Made by a program: the position numbers and the translations under genes. A stretch of DNA of 64,000 bases, taken from the NCBI RefSeq assembly GCF_003269295.1, contig NZ_QLTT01000002.1, positions 248,001 to 312,000 of the forward strand, given 5' to 3'. The notes under the pieces are model-generated. The model ran no database searches, was not told the DNA's origin, and saw nothing but the letters and a program-made list of their open reading frames with translations. The DNA is from Lentzea atacamensis (GTDB lineage Bacteria; Actinomycetota; Actinomycetes; Mycobacteriales; Pseudonocardiaceae). Of the stretch, positions 24,938 to 32,872 are shown one piece after another (positions within the stretch are counted from its first letter, which is position 1; each line of letters begins with the position of its first letter).

Positions 24938-25824
24938 CGAACGAGGGCGGCCGCGCCCACCAGCCCGGCCTCCCCGCCCAGCTGCGCGGCCCGCACCTCG
25001 AGCCCGGCCAGGTAGGACAACCCGGCGTGCGTCTTCAACGCCCGCCGCACCGGCTCGAACAGCAACTCCCCGGCCTGGGCCACGCCACCGCCGATCACGG
25101 CCAGGTCCAGGTCGCACACGGCGGCAGCCCCGGCGATCGCCACCCCGACCGCCAGTCCGGCCCGGTCGAACGCCTCCAGCGGAATCTCTTCTCCTGCCAG
25201 CGCCGCCGCGGCCAGCACAGCCGCGTCCGCGTCATCAGGAGCCTGCCACCCGGCACGCCGGGCCCAGGCCACCATCCGAGGCCCACCGGCCACGGTCTCG
25301 ACGCACCCGCGCCCACCGCACGTGCACGGTTCGCCGTCCGGCTCGACGACGATGTGACCGATGTGCCCGGCGTTCCCGGTCCGGCCTCCGAACGGCCGTC
25401 CGTCCAGCACCAGCCCGCCACCGACACCGGTCGACACGACCAGCCCGACCATGAACGTGCTGCCCTGCCCGGCCCCGCGCCAGTGCTCGCCCAGCGCCAT
25501 GCACACCCCGTCGCCGGCGAGCTCGACCCGGACACCGGGGAACAACGACGACACCGCGGCGCGCAGCGGGAAGGCCTGCCACGAGGGCACGTTGATCGGT
25601 GAAACGGTGCCGGCGACGGTGTCCACGGGCCCGGCAGAGGCGATCCCCACGCCCGAAACGGCAGAGCCCGCCACCACCGACGACACCACGGACACGACAG
25701 CGTCCCAGGGATCGGAGGCGGGCGTGGGCACCCGCGACGACCGCACCACGGAGCCCGAGGGATCAACCAGAGCGGCAGCGATCTTGGTGCCGCCGAAGTC
25801 CAGTGCCAGCACCAGATCAGTCAC
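24934..25824 (-). CDS. ROK-family sugar kinase (glucokinase-like)
   Basis: 296 residues. The N-terminal phosphate loop is LALDFGGTKIAAALV; the sugar-binding GHIGHIVVEPDGEP is followed by the zinc site CTCGGRGCVE; the adenosine motif is VIGGGVAQAGE. ROK kinases phosphorylate glucose, N-acetylglucosamine or N-acetylmannosamine; the lack of an N-terminal winged helix rules out a ROK repressor. Downstream, on the same strand after 11 bp, the GH38-like gene ends, so the kinase may follow it in one transcript. The substrate is not resolved. Confidence 0.9.
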   Translation of the reverse strand: MTDLVLALDFGGTKIAAALVDPSGSVVRSSRVPTPASDPWDAVVSVVSSVVAGSAVSGVGIASAGPVDTVAGTVSPINVPSWQAFPLRAAVSSLFPGVRVELAGDGVCMALGEHWRGAGQGSTFMVGLVVSTGVGGGLVLDGRPFGGRTGNAGHIGHIVVEPDGEPCTCGGRGCVETVAGGPRMVAWARRAGWQAPDDADAAVLAAAALAGEEIPLEAFDRAGLAVGVAIAGAAAVCDLDLAVIGGGVAQAGELLFEPVRRALKTHAGLSYLAGLEVRAAQLGGEAGLVGAAALVR

Positions 25825-25835
25825 GGTGATCCATG

Positions 25836-28016
25836 CTAACCAGCGACTTCGAGGCGGATCACCGCGGTGGCCCTGACCAGCTCACCGGCCGCCACCTTCA
25901 CCACCGCCGGCCACGACCCGGCAGACGCCCACGCCGGTGCCGAGACCGTGAAGTCGAGCGCCACCCGTCCCCGAGCGGGCAGGAGACCGGAAACGCAGAA
26001 CGGCCCGACCAACTCCCACGTCTCTCGCGGCGACAGAATCCGTGCTTGCACCGGCAGGTCACCGTGCGCGCTGGAAGCCAGCACGACCCGCAGCACCGCG
26101 GACGAGCCGGGCGCGACGGACACCACCGAAGGCGCCGACGCCACCCACAGCACCTCGACCGGATCCTCGAAGTCCCACTCCGGCACGGTCAGCAGCACCA
26201 CGTCGTAGACCTCGAACGGCAGCCCTTCCAACGTGGCCCGCACCGGGTGGCAGCCGGGAGTCCGCGGCGGGACCAGTCGCACCTCGGCCGAGGTGTGGCC
26301 ACCGGCGGGCAGCGACACCGGCAGCGTGTCCCAGGAAGCCGACCAGCCGTCCGGCAGCGACAGCCGGACCACACCCTCGAACGGATCACCGTCGGACACC
26401 GCGACCACCCGCAGCCGGGTCGGGCTGAGCACCTCCAGGTGCACGTTCGCGGCAAGCCCTCCCAACGGAGCGGGCTCGTGCAACCAGTACCGCGCGAACA
26501 CCGGCGTGACGGCGGGCGACACGGGACCGAGGGGTGGCCCTGCCACCGACAGCCGCGGCGCCACCGAAGGCAGCGAGCCCTCCGCCGGCGAGCGCGATCC
26601 CAGGACGCCCACGAGCGGGGAAGGTCCGAGGTGGTCGACCTCGTGCCACAACGTGAAGGTCGAGGACCCGACCATCTTCTCGCCGACCTCGCTGTGCCAG
26701 ACCGTCACCGGTCCGGTCAGCTGGGGAGGCTCCAACGCTGGGCCGTCAACCGCGACCAACGAAGCGATCGGGTCGTAGGAGAGCACGTGGTGAGTGGACG
26801 CGATCTCGTTGCCGAAGCCGCGCTTCCACCCGTGGTCGACGTTGTCCTCGACGAGCGAACACGTTCGCCACCCGTGTGCCGGTACGTCTCTGGCCAGGAA
26901 CGTCACGGTGGTCCCGTCCACCAACGTCGGCAGCACTTCATCGCCGTGCGCCACATGCACGTTCCGAGGGGACGGAAGATGTACGGACACGACATCGGTG
27001 CACGGCACGTCCAGCGGGTTCCAGACGACGACCGACGAGTCCATTGTGGACGTCAATGCCGAAAGCGACCGCGCGATGATGTCCGAGTGCAGGTCGAAGG
27101 CCTCACGAGGATGCGCCACAGCAGCACGCTCAAGAGCGGCAGTCGGATAGGTCGCCCCGGTGAGCCGGGCGGCATGCGATGCGAACACCGCTGCCGGTGA
27201 GTCGTCGAGCGGAGCAGGCGGCACCGGCACGGACCCGCGCACGTAGTAGTCGCGCGGCAACGAGCAGATGATCCGCGGCCACGTGTAGCGCGCGCTCCAG
27301 TCGTGGTGGATCGCGGTCATCCACGGCGAGGGCATCGAACGCGGCGGTCCGATCGGCAGCATCACGTGCGGCGACGACGCCGAGGACCGCAGCGCCAGGA
27401 ACGACGAGTAGACCGACCGCTCGGCCTCACCCAGTGAAGACGCCTCCAACGCCGTCCCGGTCGGCAGCGAGGACAGCAACGGTGACACACCGACCACATT
27501 GGACTGAGAGCCGACGACCTCGACCCGGCCCTCGGAGATCAGCCGCAACAGCAGCGAACGGTGCTGCGGGAACGTGTCCCAGTACGGCTGCAGCAACTCC
27601 ACGGACGTCACGGCGAACCGGTAGGCGGGATCGGTCAGCGCCAGGTCCAGATGCGCCCGCAGCACCGGGAAGGGCGCGTCCGCCGCCACGTGCCCGACCA
27701 GGTGCACTGTCCACCCGGGCGAGCCGACGACCAGCGAAAACGAGCACGAGTCCTCGCCAGAGGCCGACCGCACGACGGCCTGGGCGGGCACCACGGAGCC
27801 GGGGGAGTGCTCGGAGACGTCGACCGCGATCTCGTAACCGAACGGTCCTGGTACGAGCGAACCGCCGTGCCGCGCCGAGTGCAGGCCCGGACCGGAGACG
27901 TGCGCGTGCACCGGTCCGGCCAACGCAGGCCCGGACGCAGGCACAGTCACGCGCACCACCTGCAGCAGCGCGGTCCGAGGCCCGACGAACAGCTCGGTGG
28001 ACTCGGCGGAGATCAC
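25836..28016 (-). CDS. Degenerate GH38 alpha-mannosidase-like protein
   Basis: 726 residues in one open frame. Parts of actinobacterial GH38 are plain: VTSVELLQPYWDTFPQHRSL, LLRLISEGRVEVVG, LHSDIIARSLSALTSTMDSS, VVVWNPLDVPC, and C-terminal beta-sandwich domains. The catalytic core is missing. Where GH38 has an H-x-D zinc motif after the first strand, this reads LVGHVAADAPFP, and the expected GGTYNEPNTN is GSQSNVVGVS. The barrel segment with the nucleophile Asp is shortened. It is much smaller than the usual ~1000+ residues. It is probably not a mannosidase; it may bind carbohydrate or be a decaying gene kept in frame. It precedes the ROK kinase on the same strand. Confidence 0.7.
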   Translation of the reverse strand: MISAESTELFVGPRTALLQVVRVTVPASGPALAGPVHAHVSGPGLHSARHGGSLVPGPFGYEIAVDVSEHSPGSVVPAQAVVRSASGEDSCSFSLVVGSPGWTVHLVGHVAADAPFPVLRAHLDLALTDPAYRFAVTSVELLQPYWDTFPQHRSLLLRLISEGRVEVVGSQSNVVGVSPLLSSLPTGTALEASSLGEAERSVYSSFLALRSSASSPHVMLPIGPPRSMPSPWMTAIHHDWSARYTWPRIICSLPRDYYVRGSVPVPPAPLDDSPAAVFASHAARLTGATYPTAALERAAVAHPREAFDLHSDIIARSLSALTSTMDSSVVVWNPLDVPCTDVVSVHLPSPRNVHVAHGDEVLPTLVDGTTVTFLARDVPAHGWRTCSLVEDNVDHGWKRGFGNEIASTHHVLSYDPIASLVAVDGPALEPPQLTGPVTVWHSEVGEKMVGSSTFTLWHEVDHLGPSPLVGVLGSRSPAEGSLPSVAPRLSVAGPPLGPVSPAVTPVFARYWLHEPAPLGGLAANVHLEVLSPTRLRVVAVSDGDPFEGVVRLSLPDGWSASWDTLPVSLPAGGHTSAEVRLVPPRTPGCHPVRATLEGLPFEVYDVVLLTVPEWDFEDPVEVLWVASAPSVVSVAPGSSAVLRVVLASSAHGDLPVQARILSPRETWELVGPFCVSGLLPARGRVALDFTVSAPAWASAGSWPAVVKVAAGELVRATAVIRLEVAG

Positions 28017-28067
28017 CGAACGATCGCACCATCGTTCAGCACCAGATGAAATAACCCGATGGTGGCG

Positions 28068-30176
28068 TTATCTCCTGAGCATCCGCGTGAGGCCCGCAGC
28101 CACCGTGGTCGCCAGAATCCAGCCCGTCACGATGAGCCCGGACGCGATCCACTGCGACGCACCGGGGGTCTGCCAGCGGTTCTTGTTGCCGAAGTCGACG
28201 ATCGGCACCACCAGGTCGATCGTGTAGAGCCACGCGTTCCACGGCAGGTGGTCGTCGTCGTTGATCACCACCAGCGGTCCCTTGAACTGGAACCACATGC
28301 TGCCCACGACCCACGCCGCGATCAGCCACCCGAGTGCGCGCGCCGGGCGGTAGCCGTAACCGACCATCGAGCGCTGCAGGAAGCTCCACACCAGCACCAG
28401 CGGTCCCAGGAACCGCATGCCCTCGGCGACCGCGCGGTACCGCAGGCGTTGCTTCTCGATCAGCACGGTCGAGGCGTGCTCCTCGTTGCCGGACGCCGTC
28501 AGCATCTCGGCGAACTGGTCGTACGGGCGCGGGTGGTAGCTGCGGCGCATGGCCTGCCGAAGCCAGCGCAGCCGTTGCTCGACCTGGGCGTCGTCGCGCA
28601 GGTGGATCGGGTGGGCGAGCGAGTCGTAGCGGAAGTCGTCGAGGTCGATGAAACCGGTGGCGTTCCAGAAGTTCTCGTTGTCGTCCAACGAGGTGCAGCG
28701 CGCCTGCCGCAGTGTCACGAGGCCTTTCGGCGGCGACACGACGTTGACCATCAGCTCCTGGACCTGCATGCCCATGGCGTTCAACGCGTGGCTGTCGAGC
28801 TTGTAGCCGAGCACGGCGCCGTTGAAGTTCGCCATGCGGCCGATGGTCGCGCGACGGCACCGCACGCCGCCGTGCGCGACGAACTCCTTCTCGCCGCGCG
28901 CGCAGATGAGGTCGCGGCCGATCGTGGCGCCGCCGATGTCGAGCGACGGCTTCTCGCGCGGCTGGTGGCGGTACGTGCCCGGCTTGATCAGGCGGCTGCC
29001 GCGCAGGTCGAGGTTCGCGCCCACGGTGATGCCGCGCAGCTCCAGACCACCGGAGATCTCCGACTCGCGCACCACGAAGTTGCTGCCGATCTGCGAGCGG
29101 TTGGTCAGCAGGGCGTCCGCGGCCGGATTGTCCACAACGGCCCGTTCGATCGTGATGCTGCCGCGCACGTGCGTGTCGACCATGCGCAGCTGGCCCTTGA
29201 TCCGCACACCGCGCCCGACGATGTCGCCGCCGATCTCGGCACCGTCGACGTGCAGCGCGCGGCCCGATCCGGTCGGGTCGGTGCCCACCGCCGGTGGCGA
29301 CACGGCGTCCAGCACAGCGTCTGCCAGCGACAACGTGCCGCCGACGCGGGCGTTCACGGCGCGGACCGTGCCGAGGCTCGTGAAGTCGCGGTCGAGCTCC
29401 AGGTCGCCGGACACGTCGACGCGGTCGAGGATCAGCGTCGCCGAGGGGTCGGCGTGCGGGTCGGTGGTCTCCTCGAACACGTCACCGCGCGAGAGCTTGG
29501 CGCGGCTCAGCGACAGCGTGGAGCTGATCCGGGCGTTGGAGAGGAACACCACTCCGTGCGAGGTGAACGCGCCGAGCAGGTTGCCGCCGACCTGCATGCC
29601 GTTGCCGTTCAACGTGAAGCCGTTGGCGTTCTGCAGGATCGCGCTGCCGAGGTTGACGTTGCCGCCGATGCGCGCGCCCGCGAGCCGCATCTCGCCCTCG
29701 GTGTGGATGCCGAACGCGAGCAGCGCGCCCGCAACGGTCAGCCGGTCGCCGTGCACGCACAGCCCGCCCGGCACGCTGAACCTGCTGTCGCGCAACAGAA
29801 CCGAGCCCGCGATCTCGGCATCGGTCAGGTCGACCAGATCGGAGACCCGGCAGCCGAGCAACGAGACGTCGTTGCTGCTGCTGAGGTTGCGCGCTTCGAG
29901 ACCCGGCAGATCGCAGTCGCTGAACGAGATGCCGGCGAGGTTCGCCTGCCGCAGGTCGGGTGCCGACTCGAACTGGCAGCGCTCGAACTCGAGCACGTAC
30001 GGCACCTCGACCGCGCGCAGGTCGAGCACATCGGTGACCACGCGGTCCACCACGCGGATGACGGGTGGGGTGCTCGGCTTGCGCCGAGGTAACCGCCACC
30101 CGCCACCACCTGAGTTGTCGTTCTCCCCCAACAGTCCCCGCAACACCTCCGCCGCGGTGACCCTCCCCCTGGCCAC
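28068..30176 (-). CDS. Beta-helix (pentapeptide-like) membrane protein
   Basis: 702 residues. Residues ~50-450 are built of ~20-residue repeats of the type ARIGGNVNLGSAIL, GAEIGGDIVGRGV and GITVGANLDLRGSRL, which predict a right-handed beta-helix or pentapeptide-like solenoid. The C-terminal part has three to four membrane helices (FLGPLVLVWSFLQRS, ALGWLIAAWVVGSMWF, ASGLIVTGWILATTVAAGL). Similar actinobacterial proteins are annotated only as membrane-associated oxidoreductases, without visible cofactor motifs. It probably displays a long solenoid at the membrane as a scaffold. The function is unknown. Confidence 0.75.
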   Translation of the reverse strand: MARGRVTAAEVLRGLLGENDNSGGGGWRLPRRKPSTPPVIRVVDRVVTDVLDLRAVEVPYVLEFERCQFESAPDLRQANLAGISFSDCDLPGLEARNLSSSNDVSLLGCRVSDLVDLTDAEIAGSVLLRDSRFSVPGGLCVHGDRLTVAGALLAFGIHTEGEMRLAGARIGGNVNLGSAILQNANGFTLNGNGMQVGGNLLGAFTSHGVVFLSNARISSTLSLSRAKLSRGDVFEETTDPHADPSATLILDRVDVSGDLELDRDFTSLGTVRAVNARVGGTLSLADAVLDAVSPPAVGTDPTGSGRALHVDGAEIGGDIVGRGVRIKGQLRMVDTHVRGSITIERAVVDNPAADALLTNRSQIGSNFVVRESEISGGLELRGITVGANLDLRGSRLIKPGTYRHQPREKPSLDIGGATIGRDLICARGEKEFVAHGGVRCRRATIGRMANFNGAVLGYKLDSHALNAMGMQVQELMVNVVSPPKGLVTLRQARCTSLDDNENFWNATGFIDLDDFRYDSLAHPIHLRDDAQVEQRLRWLRQAMRRSYHPRPYDQFAEMLTASGNEEHASTVLIEKQRLRYRAVAEGMRFLGPLVLVWSFLQRSMVGYGYRPARALGWLIAAWVVGSMWFQFKGPLVVINDDDHLPWNAWLYTIDLVVPIVDFGNKNRWQTPGASQWIASGLIVTGWILATTVAAGLTRMLRR

Positions 30177-30180
30177 GTGG

Positions 30181-30948
30181 CTAGTCCGGGTCGCTCGGAC
30201 CGTGGTGCGTCGGGTCGAGCACGCGAGCCAGGAACGACTTGGTGCGCTCCTCCTGCGGGTTGCCGATCACCTCGGCAGCCGGACCCTCCTCGACGATGTA
30301 GCCGCCGTCCATGAAGATCACCTTGTCGGCGACCTCGCGGGCGAACTGCATCTCGTGCGTCACGACCAGCATCGTCATGCCCTCGTCGGCGAGCTGGCGC
30401 ATCACGCCGAGCACGTCACCGACGAGCTCGGGATCGAGCGCCGAGGTCGGCTCGTCGAACAGCATGACCTCGGGGTCCATCGACAGCGCGCGGGCGATCG
30501 CCGCACGCTGCTGCTGGCCACCGGAGAGCTGCGCGGGCATCGCGGCGACCTTGTCGCGCAGGCCCACGCGGTCCAGGTTGCGCAGGGCGACCTCGCGGGC
30601 TTCGCGCTCCGAGCGCTTGAGCACCTTGCGCTGCGCGACCATGAGGTTGTTCAGCACGTTGAGGTGCGAGAACAGGTTGAAGCCCTGGAAGACCATGCCG
30701 ATCTTCGTGCGCGCCCGGTCGATGTCGACGTCCGGGTCGGTGAGCTCCGTGCCGTTGACGGTGATCTTGCCGCCGTTCGGCTCCTCCAGCAGGTTCACGC
30801 ACCGCAGCAACGTCGACTTGCCGGAGCCGGACGGCCCGATGATGCAGACGACGTCCCCGCGGTTGACGCTGAGGTCGATGTTCTTGAGAACTTCCAGCGG
30901 GCCGAACGACTTCTTCAGCCCGGAGATCTCCACGCAGATCTCGCTCAT
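30181..30948 (-). CDS. Polar amino-acid ABC transporter ATP-binding protein
   Basis: 255-residue ATPase of a GlnQ/HisP-type importer. It shows Walker [10 protein letters not shown], the Q-loop in [13 protein letters not shown], signature LSGGQQQR, Walker [15 protein letters not shown] and switch His VVTHEM. ATG 30948 overlaps the permease stop by 4 bp. It is the last gene of a binding protein-permease-ATPase operon. It probably imports glutamine, glutamate or another polar amino acid. Confidence 0.95.
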   Translation of the reverse strand: MSEICVEISGLKKSFGPLEVLKNIDLSVNRGDVVCIIGPSGSGKSTLLRCVNLLEEPNGGKITVNGTELTDPDVDIDRARTKIGMVFQGFNLFSHLNVLNNLMVAQRKVLKRSEREAREVALRNLDRVGLRDKVAAMPAQLSGGQQQRAAIARALSMDPEVMLFDEPTSALDPELVGDVLGVMRQLADEGMTMLVVTHEMQFAREVADKVIFMDGGYIVEEGPAAEVIGNPQEERTKSFLARVLDPTHHGPSDPD

Positions 30949-31742
30949 ACGACGGACACCTTCTTCCCGCCCGTGCGCTTCTCCAGGTACCGCGACAGGT
31001 AGCCGAGCGGCAGCGTGATGATCAGGTAACAGAGGCCCGCGATGAGGATCGGCGTCAGCGACGGGCTGCGGCTCAGCGTCTCGCGGCCGAACTTCGTGAG
31101 CTCGTACTGCTCGCGGAACAGGCCGAGGATGTAGATGAGCGAGGAGTCCTTGGTCAGCAGGATCAGCTCGTTCGTGAGCGGCGGCAGGATGATCCGGAAC
31201 GCCTGCGGGATCACGATCGTGATCATGGCGCGGCCACTGGACATGCCGAGCGAACGCGCGGCCTCGACCTGCCCCTTGGGCACCGCCTGGAGGCCGGCGC
31301 GGATCGTCTCCGCCATGTAGGCGGCGCCGACGCCACCGAGCGCCAGCATGACCGTGGTCAGCGGCGGGAACTGCATCTGGAACGCGATCGGCACGCCGTA
31401 GTAGATGCCGATGAAGACCAGCAGCGCGGGCACGCCGCGGAAGAACTCGATGTAGACGGTGGCGATCCAGCGGTACGGAGCGACCGACGACAGCTTCATC
31501 AGCGCCAGCACGAGCCCGAGCGCGAGACCGAACCCGAATCCGAGCGCGGTGTAGACGATGGTGTTCTTCAACGCCACCGTGATCACGTTCGGGAACATCG
31601 ACGCGGCGATCTCGGGGTTCAGGAACGCGCGCCGGATCTGGCCCCAGTCGGCGAGGAACGCGACCAGCAGGACTACGACGATCAGCACGCCGTACTGCAC
31701 ATAGCGGATGTACTGGGCCCGCTTGCGCCTGGACAGTGCCAT
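30945..31742 (-). CDS. Polar amino-acid ABC transporter permease
   Basis: 265 residues with about five to six membrane helices. It has the HisM/GlnP-type EAA loop ([20 protein letters not shown]) that contacts the ATPase, and the family stretch [17 protein letters not shown]. It overlaps the ATPase gene by 4 bp and follows the binding-protein gene across a hairpin (31776-31808), so expression of the membrane parts may be lower than that of the binding protein. Confidence 0.94.
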   Translation of the reverse strand: MALSRRKRAQYIRYVQYGVLIVVVLLVAFLADWGQIRRAFLNPEIAASMFPNVITVALKNTIVYTALGFGFGLALGLVLALMKLSSVAPYRWIATVYIEFFRGVPALLVFIGIYYGVPIAFQMQFPPLTTVMLALGGVGAAYMAETIRAGLQAVPKGQVEAARSLGMSSGRAMITIVIPQAFRIILPPLTNELILLTKDSSLIYILGLFREQYELTKFGRETLSRSPSLTPILIAGLCYLIITLPLGYLSRYLEKRTGGKKVSVV

Positions 31743-31775
31743 TTGGGCTCCTAGCGATGTGGTTCGGACAAGCGG

Positions 31776-31808
31776 CGGGGCCGGCGCGTCGTGCGTGCAC
31801 CGGCCCCG
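31776..31808 (-). terminator. Hairpin between binding-protein and permease genes
   Basis: CGGGGCCGG (31776-31784) pairs with CCGGCCCCG (31800-31808) around a 15-nt loop. It lies just after the binding-protein stop on the minus strand. It is probably a partial terminator or mRNA 3'-end stabiliser that raises binding protein over permease. Confidence 0.6.
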
Positions 31809-31818
31809 TGGAAAGCCG

Positions 31819-32631
31819 TTACTTCTTCTCCGGCTTCTTGCCGAACCACTTCTCGTAGATCTTGTCGTACTCGCCGCTCTCCTTGGCCTTCTTCAGCACG
31901 TCGTTGATCTTCGTGAGGAGGGCGGTGTTGCCCTTCTTCACGCCGATGCCGTACTGCTCACCGGTGGCGAACTCGGTGGTGACCTCGGTGTCCGGGAACT
32001 CCTTGGCGTAGTCGTAGAGCACGCCGTTGTCGTTGATCGCCGCGTCGACCGCGCCGGTGCGCACGGCGGTCTCCATCAGCGGGAGGTCCTCGAACTGGAC
32101 GACGGTGTAGCCGTTCGCGGCCGCGTTGTCGTTCGCGTACTTCTCACCTGTCGTGTCCTGCTGGACGCCGAGCTTCTTGCCCTTCAACGAGGCGAGGTCC
32201 TTGTATCCGGAACCCTTCTTGACCAGCAGTGCCTGCGAGGCCTCGAAGTACGGGTCCGAGAAGTCGATCGCCTGCTTGCGCTCGTCGGTGATAGTCATGC
32301 CAGCCGCGGCCAGGTCGCACTGGTTCGCGTTGAACGACGTGCCCGAGGTGATCGTCTCGAACGGGGTGTCGAAGATCTGCTGGGTGACACCCAGGTCCTT
32401 GGCGATCAGGTCGACGAGGTCGACGTCGAAGCCGACGGTCTTGTCGCCCTGGCTGAACTGGAAGGGCTTGTAGCTGAGGTGGGTGCAGGTGACGAGCTTG
32501 CCGGCCTGCACCAGCGAGATGTTCGAACCGCCCGAACCCTGGTTCACCGGAGTCGCGCAGCCCGAAGCTGCCATCACGGCCAGCCCCAATGCCGGGATCA
32601 TGGCCATCAACTGCCTGGTTCGACGAGCCAC
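31819..32631 (-). CDS. Amino-acid ABC transporter substrate-binding lipoprotein
   Basis: 270 residues. A signal peptide with lipobox (VMAASGC) anchors it outside the membrane. It is a family-3 solute-binding protein: YKPFQFSQGDKTVGFDVDLV, CDLAAAGMTITDERKQAIDF, DPYFEASQALLVKKGS and DAAINDNGVLYDYAKEFPD are the typical ligand-site segments. GTG 32631 is chosen because GAGGAG lies 7 bp upstream; the frame is open further, without such support. It starts the operon with permease and ATPase. The ligand is probably a polar amino acid such as glutamine or glutamate. Confidence 0.93.
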   Translation of the reverse strand: MARRTRQLMAMIPALGLAVMAASGCATPVNQGSGGSNISLVQAGKLVTCTHLSYKPFQFSQGDKTVGFDVDLVDLIAKDLGVTQQIFDTPFETITSGTSFNANQCDLAAAGMTITDERKQAIDFSDPYFEASQALLVKKGSGYKDLASLKGKKLGVQQDTTGEKYANDNAAANGYTVVQFEDLPLMETAVRTGAVDAAINDNGVLYDYAKEFPDTEVTTEFATGEQYGIGVKKGNTALLTKINDVLKKAKESGEYDKIYEKWFGKKPEKK

Positions 32632-32872
32632 TGCGTCACTCCTCGTAACTGTTGCGGACGAGTGAACGGGATCCTGCCACCCAGGTGCCGTGGTGGACAG
32701 CACGTGCGTGTTACAGGCCACTGCCTTGCAACAAGTTTGCGTCAAATGGGCTCGTGAGCCGCAGAATCTTGCGTGAAATAGCCTAGATCACACAACGTCT
32801 GCACGTATTGCACCCGAATGGTAACCATCTGCGAGCGCGTCCTTGATCAGGATTTGATCACGATGATGCTGC

